Source: Ceratothoa steindachneri
Taxonomy: Eukaryota; Arthropoda; Malacostraca; Isopoda; Cymothoidae
Length of the DNA: 64,000 nucleotides
Direction: 5' to 3'
Assembly (NCBI GenBank): GCA_963969495.1
Contig: OZ018326.1
Coordinates: 179,965,497-180,029,496 of the forward strand
Shown here piece after piece: positions 54,794-64,000 of this stretch. The first letter of the stretch is position 1. Each line of letters opens with the position of its first letter. The notes below the pieces were generated by a model. The model was not told the origin of the DNA, searched no databases, and saw nothing but the letters and a program-made list of their open reading frames with translations. Both the position numbers and the translations under genes were made by a program.

Positions 54794-55264
54794 ACATCAC
54801 ACACAAATTTATTATAGATAAACCAAATTGGCCACTATTTGCAGAGCGAGCAGTACCACTACATACTGTAGATGAATTTGACTCTGTTGATGCTGCTGTT
54901 GCTCATATCAATGAATGCATCAAAGGTGCAGCTCAGCAATCAATACCCATGTCGAGTGGAAAGATGAGATCCAAAGTGGTATCATGATGGTGCCCCAAAC
55001 TAGCTAATGCAGCTAAGGAGAAAAATAGAAGACTGTATAAGTACTTAAAAACAAGACTAGCAATAGAAAAAATGGAATACAATAGAGCAAGAGCAACTTT
55101 TAGATTACTTATCAAACAGAAGAGAAAGTAATCCTGGTCAAATTATGTTTCAAGTATCAATAGTGACACAAACATCAATAAAATCTGGCAAAAGATCCAT
55201 AGACTCAATGGTAAATACAAAACAACACCCCCACCTATGTTGAAAAGAGAGAATGGTGAGATAG

Positions 55265-56431
55265 TTGCTGACCCAGGAATGGTCGCAGAGATGTTTGGGA
55301 CTACACTCTCAAATATCTCTTGTGGATCTCAACATCCAGTTTATGAGTAGAGTGACTGCTGTGCCACTCAATTTTGATGGAGGCGAGGATGAGGAATATA
55401 ATAATGAATTTACATTGGAAGAATTAAAATATGCACTAAGTATTATAAACCCATCTGCCCCTGGTGAAGATGGAATTAGTTATATAATGATAAAACACCT
55501 ACCGGACATCACTATAGACTATATACTTCAGCTATACAACCGTATCTGGATAACCCACAAACTTCCAGCATTATGGCTCTCAGCCATCATATTACCATAT
55601 GAGAAGCCAGGAAAAGACCCCTTCATTGCTGGAAACTATAGACCAATTTCACTAACGAGCTGTATGTGCAAGTTGATGGAAAAGATGGTCAATAAAAGAC
55701 TTGTATGGACTCTGGAGAATAAGAGCGTAATATCAGAGAAGCAATATGGATTCCACCAAGGTAGAAGCACAACAGATGTCTTAGTTAGATTAGACAGTGC
55801 TATCAAAATGGCTTTTGCAAATAAACAACATAAAATCATTGTGTTCTTTGACTTGCAAAAGGCATATGACACTATTCGGCAAGAAGGAATACTACAAAAT
55901 CTTTACAAAGCAGGCCTGAGAGGCTAAATGTCTAAATTTATCAATAACTTCCTATCCAACAGGACATTTAAAGTAAAGATCAATAAAAACTACTCAGAAC
56001 AGCATATTCAACATCAGGGTGTCCCACAGGGAAGCGTCCTAAGCTGTACTTTATTTTCATTAGCAATCAGTGAAGTCTCCACAATTTTACCACAGCACCC
56101 TATACGTAGATGATTTTTCTGTTTATGCTCACGGTCCTTGTTTGCCATCCTTAGTCCACTAGTGCTAAACAGAGCGTATAGCTGGCTAATAAATCATGGC
56201 TTTCTAGTTAATCTTACCAAAACTAAAGCAATGCACCTAACAAAACTAAGAGGAATGTATTCTGAACCTGACCTATATCTAGGTGGAAATCAGTTAGAAA
56301 TGGTTGACCAAATTAAATTCCTCGGAATGACTATAGACATGAAACTCTCATGGAAGCCACATATAGTAAATCTACAGAATCAATGCCTCAAGAACATGAA
56401 TATACTGAAAGCATTGTCATATAAGAGCTGA
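55265..56431 (+). pseudogene. I-like reverse transcriptase (second family)
   Basis: Blocks are GEDGISYIMIKHL, NYRPISLTSCMCKLMEKMV, KIIVFFDLQKAYDTIRQEGI, QGVPQGSVLSCTLFSLAI and, in a shifted frame at 56,095, TLYVDDFSVYA (YVDD). The end has LVNLTKTKAMHLTK and FLGMTIDMKLSWKPHI. One TAA at 55,925 and the YVDD frameshift break it. Confidence 0.85.
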
Positions 56432-56839
56432 GGTGCTGACAGAGCATCTTTGCTCCACATCTATAGAATGATCATACAGAATAAACTAGACTATGGATGT
56501 CCTATATATGCATCTGCTCCAAAAACCACCCTACAACTATTGGACCCAGTACACCATCTTGGAATTTGTCTATGTACAGGAGCCTTCAGAACGTTGCGAA
56601 TTCCCTTTATCATAGGAGAAACAAATTAAGCCTCCAACTATATACTACACTCTGTGGAATGCCAGAACACCAGCCCATGGTATCATTTCAGATACTAGTA
56701 ATGACCACCTGTTTGCTAACCCAAGAACACACAACTCTTGGATATAGAATGAGACAATTAAATTCCCAGCTCAACTTAACAAATATTCCAACATCAATTA
56801 TAGCCTCTGTCCATCACTATAGAGAGCCGTGATGTCTAT

Positions 56840-57382
56840 CTTTGCAACCCCCATGTGAAAAATATACTGAAAGCAGAGCAAGTACTCCTGACTCTATTTT
56901 ACGGATGGAACATGAAGCCCATAGACTCACCAAATATAGAGGACAAACTCCTATCTACACTGATGGATCCAGGCAGGCGGATGCTCAGCCATCTTTCCAG
57001 ACCAATCTTACTCAAGACGTCTGCTCGGAGCCACCAGTGTGCTAACTTCAGGATTGCGGAAATATATATGGCACTTCCATATACCTTACATACTGGATCC
57101 TTAAACTTTGTAATATTCTCAGACTCCCAGAGTGCTATTACTGCTATAACAAATAAGTACTCCATCCACCCTCTAGTTCAAGAAATTCATAACTGGATGG
57201 GAATTTTATCAGCAAGAGGCATAAACATAAATCTTTGTTGGTCTCCTGGAAACGAAAGAGCAGATAGAAAGGCTAAAGACGCAACAAAGAATAGAAACTT
57301 AGACACTAGAGTAAAAATACCTGCAAAAGATCTTTACCCTGAAATCAAGAGGGTCATATTAAGAAAATGGGAAGAGGAATAG
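56840..57382 (+). pseudogene. I-like RNase H (second family)
   Basis: Reads PIYTDGSRQADAQ in one frame, then FRIAEIYMALPY (Glu), FVIFSDSQSAITAITNKYSI (Asp) and CWSPGNERADRKAKDA. The GHxGIxGNExAD element has lost GHVGI, but the final Asp of ERAD is kept. Confidence 0.8.
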
Positions 57383-57842
57383 AGAAATACCTAAAGCGCA
57401 AAATAAACTAAGAAATATAAAAGACAAAGTGCAACCATTTAACACCTCAAAAATACCCAGAAATGAAACCCTACTACCAAGACTACGCATAGGACACACT
57501 TGAATCACTCATGGCTACCTACTGACAGGAGAATAACAGCCTTTGTGTGAAGATTGCTTGTACCTTTGACAGTCCATCATATTTTGAGTGAATTCCCTAA
57601 TTATAGGCAGAGCTGAATAAGAAATTACAGAATGGATGGCCTCATTACACCTCTGAGCCTAAAAAGTATGCTAGGTGATGACTCTAATGTAACAGGAAAG
57701 ATACGAAAATTTGTGGAAGAGGCTGAAATACTGAATGAAATATAGAAGGATCCGGAAAGGATTATGATTGAACAATAGAAAAAGAACTCACTGAGCCTAA
57801 ATAAGGACTGTGCATATAAAACTATTAAATAATAAAAAAAAA

Positions 57843-58238
57843 TCTTCCTCACACTGATTACATGACATGAATTAGGGCAGCCCTCCAGGTTGCTTAGTAA
57901 AGAAGATACAAGGTGCCTGAGGGGAACTTAAAATTGCATGTCATTTTGCTGTGACTGTTCCCATGGGCCTACCCTCCAATGCCTCGATGGCTTCATGTTG
58001 CTTTCTATCATCTTTGAAATGCCACGCTCACGGAACACACCGTCATTTGAATGAACGCTCGTTTTCATTTTATTGCTACGACTGCGTTGTCCCCCAGACT
58101 GTTCTGCACATTCTTCTTGAACTTCCCAATCTATGTGATCTTTGCACACATTACCTGCCCCAGTATCAGAATTAGCGGAATAATGCTTGTCCTTTGTACT
58201 CAACATGAGTTTGCGGACTGACTTTTTCTCCTCCATTT
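57843..58238 (+). pseudogene. I-like C-terminal fragment (middle of the interrupted copy)
   Basis: Begins with the right TCTTCCTCACACTG copy and matches 49,563-49,920 of the full-length element, including the CYDCVVPQTVLHILLELP zinc region (CX2CX7H kept, last Cys lost). It stops at the TA of the mariner insertion. Confidence 0.8.
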
Positions 58239-58240
58239 TA

Positions 58241-59590
58241 CTGGGTGTTTAAAAAAAATTGATATCATTTTGCAATCTAATAACTTTGCCAGTTCCCATT
58301 CAAATGACTTCAAATTTTAACAGCATATGCAGAAACAGGTCAAGATTTTATGTTTAATGTTTGATGTTTTTATCTTTACAGGTATAGAAATGCCATTCAC
58401 TGGAAGTGACAAGGTGTTTGTGTGTTGGAGTATGCTGGAACACAGTCAAACAATCCTGTGCAGCGTGCATTTGTGAGAGAGTTCTCTAAACAGCCACCAA
58501 CGGAAATGCAGATTCGGACATGGCACAAAAAAATCAAAGAGGAAGGCTGTCTGTGTAGGGCAAAAGGATCTAGACGACCAATAACATTGTAAGAGACGGC
58601 CGAGTGGGTTTGCCAAAAACTTTTGTGAAGCCCCAAGAAGTCCATAAGAAGAACAAGTCTGGACACCCAGATTCCTCCAACGACAGTTTGGCGTGTTGTG
58701 AGGAAACGCTTTTTTAATGAAACCCTACAAGCTGCAGCTAGTTCAGGCCATAACGGCAGATGACAAGAGAAAGCGCAAACAATCCTGTGTTGATATGCAA
58801 GAGAAACTTGAAGAAGACGAGTGCAAGGAACATTTTGTTTCCAGTGATGAGGCCACATTTCATACGAATGGCAAAGTCAATAAGTATAATGTTCACATTT
58901 GGCACAAATAAAATCCCCATGCCACAGTTGAGCACGTGAGGCACTCACTGAAAGTGAATGTGTTCTGCGCCATTTCCAAGAACCATTTTCATGGCCCGTT
59001 TTTCTTTGATGGAAATGTGACTGGCCATGTTTATCTTCAAATGCTTCAGAACTGGCTAATGGATGAGCTCATTGCAAATGAACAAAAAGACTTCATTTTT
59101 CAACAGGACAGGGCTCCACCTCACTGGAAGCTCAATGGCAATCTGTGAGGAAGATGGATCGGGCGTGCTGGTGATGAAGACAATGTGCTGTTAAAATGGC
59201 CGCCACATTCACCTGACCTGACACCTTCCGATTATTTTCTCTTAGGCTATGTGAAGGGACTGGTCTATGTCCCCCCTCTTCCTGCAAACCTAGAGGAACT
59301 CAAGCACAGAATCACTACCGCACTGGAGACTGTTACCAAAGGCATGCTGTAGTGTGTTTGGGAGGAGCTGGACTACCGACTTGACATGTGCCGTGTCTCA
59401 GGCGGTGCACATATTGAACATTTGTGAAATCATTCATGGAATCCACATACTTTTGATTTTCTTATTCAAATTTGGAGGAATAAATCTTATGTTGGTTAAC
59501 ATTAAGCCTGTTTAAGTTTTATTTGCCTTGACTATGTAGTTTCTGTGATATTTACTTCTCAAATGATATCGATTTTTTTTAAACACCCTG
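58241..59590 (+). mobile_element. Mariner-like DNA transposon (1,350 bp)
   Basis: Terminal inverted repeats CTGGGTGTTTAAAAAAAATT (left) and, reverse-complemented, CAGGGTGTTTAAAAAAAATC (right). Both continue into GATATCATTT and are flanked by TA (58,239-58,240 and 59,591-59,592). It is inserted in the 3' UTR of the interrupted I-like copy; the I-like 3' UTR resumes at 59,593. Confidence 0.9.
58390..59427 (+). pseudogene. Mariner-family transposase
   Basis: ATG at 58,390. An N-terminal HTH region reads VQRAFVREFSKQPPTEMQIR and CLCRAKGSRRPITL. The second HTH has WRVVRKRFF. The catalytic domain has HFVSSDEATF (first Asp), DFIFQQDRAPPHW (second Asp) and WPPHSPDLTPSDYFLLGY (third Asp). The tail is WEELDYRLDMCRVSGGAHIE. 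Several stops and at least one shift make it inactive. The spacing between the second and third Asp cannot be fixed because an indel lies between them. Confidence 0.85.
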
Positions 59591-59592
59591 TA

Positions 59593-59772
59593 TTTGACTT
59601 TGTTGTAGGTTGTATGCTCCTACACCGGGCGAGGCGGCCATCCCCCTCACGCCCTAATGTGATTCCTTCTTGTTGTTTTTTATATTTTAGTATAGCCTAA
59701 TACTAGGCTAGGATTTTAATTATGGTGACTTATTCCCTTGAAGGCAGTCACCAAATGGGCAATAAAAAATAA
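59593..59772 (+). other. 3' UTR and tail of the interrupted I-like copy
   Basis: Matches 50,015-50,220 of the full-length element (TTGTAGGTTGYAYKCTCCTR, TAGCCTARTWCTAGGCT, GTYRCCARATGGGC) and ends in an A-rich tail near 59,772. Confidence 0.8.
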
Positions 59773-59899
59773 AAACTGGGAACCTCATATGCGCAGTTTT
59801 AGGGTTTCCGGTACCCCCGCCAGGGACATTTTGTTCCCTGCCCTTCAGCACTTGGGGGTGCTGCTAGGATTATTATTGCCTTACTTATATACCAATTGT

Positions 59900-60445
59900 T
59901 TTTTTTTGTTGAATTGGAATCTCCCCATCCACTGGTTTGCATTATCCCTGACGCCATGGTTGGCGTGAGCTAGACGAATGTCAATATAATCTGCTGCTGG
60001 GTTCCAGGACATGTGGAGAATGAGGCGCTAAAGAGTCCGCAAGGACTAGTCGACCAGATCACCGTTTCGCTCTTCCTCACACTGACTACATGGTATAAAT
60101 CATTTCAGACCTCCATGCTGCCTGGCAAAGAAGATGGGGGATGCTGGAGGGGAACTTAAAGTTGCGTGCCATTGACCTACCGTACCCCTAATGCCGTGAT
60201 AGCTTCAGATAGTCCTCGAATTTGGTACACTCGCGGGACGCACCTCCATTTGATTGGAGCGCTCCCATACTGAGCATGGGATGCAGGTCTTTCCCCGAAG
60301 CCGAGGGTGCTTCCTTCTTGCTTTTGTTTGTTTTTTTTTCATTTTTTGTGAATTTTAAAGTAGTCTAGTACTAGACTGAAATGGTAATTACGGCAACTTG
60401 TACCCTTCGTAGTAGTCGCCAGATGGTCACTTTAAAAAAAAATAA
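59900..60445 (+). pseudogene. 5'-truncated I-like copy
   Basis: Starts inside RNase H (TGGAATCTCCCCATCCACTG, CTGCTGGGTTCCAGGACATG), continues through LPHTDYM and the CCHC region with deletions, then the 3' UTR (TAGTCTAGTACTAGACT), and ends in a run of A near 60,440. Confidence 0.75.
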
Positions 60446-60670
60446 TTCCAGGGGAAAGGTACCCCCCTCCCCACCTTCATTCTGCATAATGAAATTGAAC
60501 CTCAATAATTGCTGAGTTCTGGTTTCTAGGTATGCTACTCTAATTAACATGGCAGCCCTACTTGCACCGCCTTAATGCTTACTGTTTAAAAACAATGTAT
60601 ATTTTGAAGGTTTTGTCTCTCACCTTATGGGGACACTGATAGATGTAAAAACAAAAGAACAAACAAACCA
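60446..60670. other. No recognisable feature
   Basis: Short AT-rich stretch between two I-like pieces; nothing identified. Confidence 0.4.
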
Positions 60671-62050
60671 CCCCTTAAGGGGCATGGCGATTTGCTCTCC
60701 TGGCCGCCGTGCTGACGGGACTCAGCGCCCCGTCTGGCCCCAGTTAGCATCCTTTTTCTCCTTCTGCTAACCCCCACTTTGTCTTCTGTACCAATTCTCT
60801 TTCACCCTGCATTGTCCTTCCATCTACATTTGTTTTTCCCCATAAGGAGCGTGGCGATTTGCCTTCCTGGCCGCCGTGCGTGCGGGACTCAGCGCCCTGT
60901 CCGGCCCCAGCTTAGCCTCTTATCCTTCTTTCAGACAGCCTGTATTTCTCCCCTACTTCCTCACTTCCCCTACAACCTCTCCCACAACTTTCTCTGATCG
61001 GCCTTTATTTTCTCAGGGTAGATGCTGACCTTTTTAGCCAACTATCCCGGATCGGGGCTCAGGGGTGGGAGGGACAATGTTCCCTAACCCCTGAGCTCCG
61101 GTTCGGGATGGTGGGTTTTTAACAACCTGCTTCAGCCCCACCCATAGCTTCCTCACATCCCCTTTCCTTCTCCCCGTAAGGGGCGTGGCGATTTGCCATC
61201 CTGGCCGCCGTACTGACGGGACTCAGCACCCCGTCCGATCCCAGCTTAGCCTCTTCTTCTTTCTTCAAAACACTTGTTTCCTCGCTTTTCATTCAACCTC
61301 TCCCACAACTTTCTCTGGTCAGCCTCTAATTCAACAGGGTAGATGCTGACCTTCCTCTCAGCCAACCGTCCCGCATCGGGGCTGAGGGGGGAGGGTACAA
61401 TGTTCCCTAACCCCTGAGCTCCGGTCTGGGGTGGCTGTTTTTTAACAACCTGCTTCATCCCCACCCATACCTTCCTCACATCCCTTTTCCTCTCCTCTTC
61501 ACATTCTATCAATTTTACGCTGTGTTCAAGGTGGAGCCGCCATGCCCATGGACTGCCAGGCCACCAGGCGGGAGGGATGGTCCGAAAAGGCGACGCCTGG
61601 CTCTGCCAGGCCTGTAAGCACCTCTTGCAGTGCGGGCAACTGCAAGAGGTGATGAGCTATTGCGTCCCGTAGCACAAATAGGGTCACCATGCCCAATGAT
61701 GAAAATAAAAAAAACCCAACCCCCAACTTCCCCAAGAACATCAACGGAGCCGCCCTCGGGCAGCTCCACCGAAAAAATGGAGGTCCCCCCCCTTGTGCTT
61801 GCGCAGGGGACCCTCCATACTTCTTTAACCGGAGAGGAGGCTTACTCCTCTCCTACGCCTACGGGTGTAGGGGACTCCCCCTCACCCCCTTCTCTGGAGG
61901 TGCTTTCGGGCACCTCCCTATTTCCAGCGGCAGTCCCTCCTTTGCTTTCTAAGGGGACTGCCAAGAAAGGCAGCCCATTGCCGACCGCCCCTCGTGTAAG
62001 CGGGGGTTTCGGGGCTGCATGCGCAATATATAGCCTTTACGGCTACTTAG
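60671..62050 (+). mobile_element. I-like 5' region with repeated promoter modules, truncated in ORF1
   Basis: The conserved 5' module occurs three times (60,671-60,750, 60,841-60,919 and 61,175-61,253). The last two begin near-identical units of about 335 bp, each with a GGTAGATGCTGACC block and a CCCTGAGCTCCGG block. ORF1 N-terminal sequence follows (61,690-61,990, VLAQGTLHTSLTGEEAYSSP) and breaks off near 62,000. The next 240 bp are unassigned. Confidence 0.75.
60841..61510. repeat. Two tandem 5' UTR units of about 335 bp
   Basis: Unit 1 (60,841-61,174) and unit 2 (61,175 to about 61,510) share most of their length, including CCTCCACAAC-type and TCACATCCCYTTTCC words near their ends. Confidence 0.75.
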
Positions 62051-62250
62051 CCTCTGCACCCTAATTGTTGGCGCATTACCTGCTCGTGGTGCTCCTGCTT
62101 ATACAGAAATTGTGTCCAACGACCGAGTGCCTGGCGGTATAACCTGGCTGGGCAGGTGGAGCTCATAGTCTTGGTTGACATTCCACCTAGGAGAGGGACA
62201 ACTCTGACTACAAACCCGGGCAGATGTCGCTCGTTAGCCATGGTAGGCAC

Positions 62251-64000
62251 CCTGTAGAGAGCGCGGCGATTTGCCTTCTTGGCCGCGGTGGTGACGGGCA
62301 TCAGCGCCCCGTCCGGCCCCAGCCTAGCCACTTCTTTCCTTTCTACTAACAACCCTTTAGCCTTATCTGGCAATTTCTTTCCCAACTCTACTACTCCCTC
62401 TCTTCAAAGTCTTTGTTCCGATGGGATTGGACTTCTCTACTCGCGTAAGTGGCCCCGCGCCCGCGCCTACACGCCGACTGCGTCGTTTAGAACCGGTCCG
62501 TTGTCTGCGCCAATGGGCATTCGCGGGGTTAATGGAAACCAAGCAATAGGCCTTTCTCTAGAGTCTCCGGTCCGCTTGTTTAGTGGATCTGGCAAGACGG
62601 TACTTTCGCGGGCGGTAGACTCCTGTTCATGTTCGAACAAATTCTTTAACAAATCCCTCTTAAAAAACCCCAATGAAACCAGCAAAGAATGTCTTAAGCT
62701 GCGCATCCCCTCCTCTTTCCCCACCCCCCTTACTTCCCAGTCTATCGAAGAAAATGGATACAAACCTACTAGCTCGAGGAAAGAAAAGAACACAAGACGT
62801 GGATAAAACTGGTGGGAGAACTTTAACCACAAGATCGCCCCCCAAAACAACTGCACGGATAGAAGAAAATTGCATAGAAACGAGCAAAGTCTCAGGAAAT
62901 CAAAATTCACCACCGCAAAAACGAACAAAGTCGGTAAGAAATCCGCCGGAAGTTTCAAACTCACAGCAAGCAGCAGGTCCAGGACGATCCACCAAAACGT
63001 TACCTGAACTGCTCTCACTGCAGGTACTCCCAGGACAATTTGTTGATCGATCTTTCAGAAGATTTTACCTAATAAAACCAGAAAGCCAACAAACAAACCT
63101 AATGAAGACATGCATGGTCAAACAGAGTAAAGATTTCCAAAAACTATTTCAACTTCCCAGATCACAATTTCCACCTCTCTTGCCTCAATCAGATGTTAGC
63201 ATACTAGTCGAAGTTACAACAAAAGAGCAAGCCGAAAAAACCTTATTATTAAAAGAACTGGCAGGAGATAAGTTAATAGTAACAGCACATCCCTCCTTTA
63301 ACATGCGTAAAGGCGTAATAATAGAACCAGACTTCGCCCAATACTCAGAAGCGGAATTAATTGAAGAATTAAGCGAGTACTCTCACTCGAGTACACAGAG
63401 TACATAAAACTATAAACAACAGCAAGATACCAACGAACACTTACTTCGTATCATTTGACCTAGATATCCTACCAAAATATATATATTTAGGATGGCGCCG
63501 CTTCACGGTTAAAAAATTTAAACCTAGCCCCAGAAGATGCTACTACTGCCAAACTTTTGGGCACTCTACAAACACCTGTCGTCGCAGGATTCAGGGCTTT
63601 GCGTCAACTGCGCAAGTGCACTACACCCTGAACAAATCGAAAATTGCCCAACGAAATGTGTAAACTGTGGAGAGCCCCACCCAGCATCAAGCAAAAAATG
63701 TAATGTCTACAAATTCAAAGAAGAAGTAGCATCCATACGTGAAAAAGAAATCAGTGCCAGAGAAAAGGCACAGACTTCTATAAGAACCCGAGGAAACTCT
63801 TATGCCTCTGTAGTTGAAATGAGCAGAGTGACCAGACCCCCATACCACGGGGTTAAAGCAAGAACTCAACCGCCCCTTCCCGAGGAGCCTGCACCACAGG
63901 CCCCGAATATTGAACTCTCCTACCCCACGCATATGGTCGACAATCGACCATCTCCCTCGCCCCCCCAAAAGCAGTTGCCGCATCGCGAGGCACCTGCACC
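62251..64000 (+). mobile_element. Third I-like LINE family, 5' end (runs off the window)
   Basis: Begins with the same 5' UTR module (62,251-62,331), but its ORF1 is AT-richer and different in sequence. Only the 5' UTR and most of ORF1 are inside the window. Confidence 0.7.
62673..64000 (+). pseudogene. I-like ORF1 (third family), partial
   Basis: The first frame (to 63,407) has a basic, low-complexity N-terminus and then FVDRSFRRFYLIKPESQQTN and ILVEVTTKEQAEKTLLLKEL. After one shift comes YFVSFDLDILPKYIYLGWRR and the first knuckle CYYCQTFGHSTNTC. After a second shift near 63,600 come CVNCASALHPEQIENC and CVNCGEPHPASSKKC, then a Pro-rich tail open to the window edge. The domain order matches the other two I-like ORF1 proteins. 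Confidence 0.75.

Larger units (their letters stand above)
51892..57842 (+). mobile_element. Second I-like LINE family, full length (5,951 bp)
   Basis: Starts CCCAGGGAAG, has ORF1 (52,166-53,271), ORF2 endonuclease (54,139-54,793), reverse transcriptase (55,265-56,431) and RNase H (56,855-57,382), and ends AATAATAAAAAAAAA before the second duplication copy. Its proteins are clearly related to those of the 43,377 element, but its coding DNA is AT-rich while that element is GC-rich. Numerous stops and shifts are present. Confidence 0.9.

Noticed and set aside
58239..59592. A SETMAR-like host gene
   Set aside because: Transposase motifs are bounded by terminal inverted repeats and TA duplications, and no SET domain or exon structure is visible.

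Overview
This window looks like intergenic DNA from an animal genome, most likely an arthropod and plausibly a decapod crustacean. The reasons are the mix of I-like, CR1/L2-like, Gypsy, Tc1/mariner and Tigger elements, the long (TA)n and (CT)n tracts, and the absence of any bacterial-style gene organisation. The organism assignment is inference. I find no convincing single-copy host gene and no rRNA, tRNA or CRISPR locus. Almost all recognisable sequence belongs to transposable elements, many nested inside one another, and several nests can be ordered from target-site duplications (TSDs).

Left part (1-17,300). A non-LTR element on the minus strand runs off the left edge (Gag-like ORF1 at 483-1991, endonuclease start at 1-472). 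A decayed integrase remnant follows. A decayed conventional Gypsy element on the minus strand (about 6,840-12,100, order Gag-PR-RT-RNH-IN) was hit by a second LTR element (3,805-6,834, TSD AGGAT). A related copy at 14,881-17,310 keeps protease, a complete DDE integrase and then reverse transcriptase, in that order. This is the copia-like pol order known for Gmr1-like Ty3/Gypsy elements.

Centre-left (18,301-24,557). A complete but shortened minus-strand member of the same Gmr1-like family has two LTRs, a TTTCT TSD, a polypurine tract and a candidate tRNA-Leu primer site. Its Gag resembles a SCAN domain. A perfect 696-bp triplication lies inside its 5' LTR. It shares an internal deletion with the 3,805-6,834 copy, so the two look like one non-autonomous subfamily.

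Centre (24,900-41,600). Remnants of Tigger/pogo and Tc1 transposons, two tRNA-derived SINE-like copies, and a terminal-inverted-repeat element of about 730 bp are followed by CR1/L2-type LINEs. One carries a PHD-like ORF1 and another an SGNH-esterase ORF1. A 271-bp LINE 3' end is inserted in another LINE with a CAACC TSD.

Right part (41,600-64,000). A full-length 6.85-kb I-like element (43,377-50,225, 14-bp TSD) interrupts a CR1/L2-like LINE. Further right, an I-like copy is split by a second full-length I-like family (51,892-57,842, 14-bp TSD) and by a mariner-like transposon (58,241-59,590, TA TSD). I-like fragments with repeated 5' UTR promoter modules and a third I-like family run off the right edge.

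Nearly every coding region has frameshifts or stops. The best preserved are ORF2 of the 43,377-50,225 element and ORF1 at 483-1991. All calls rest on reading translated motifs by eye; no database search was possible.
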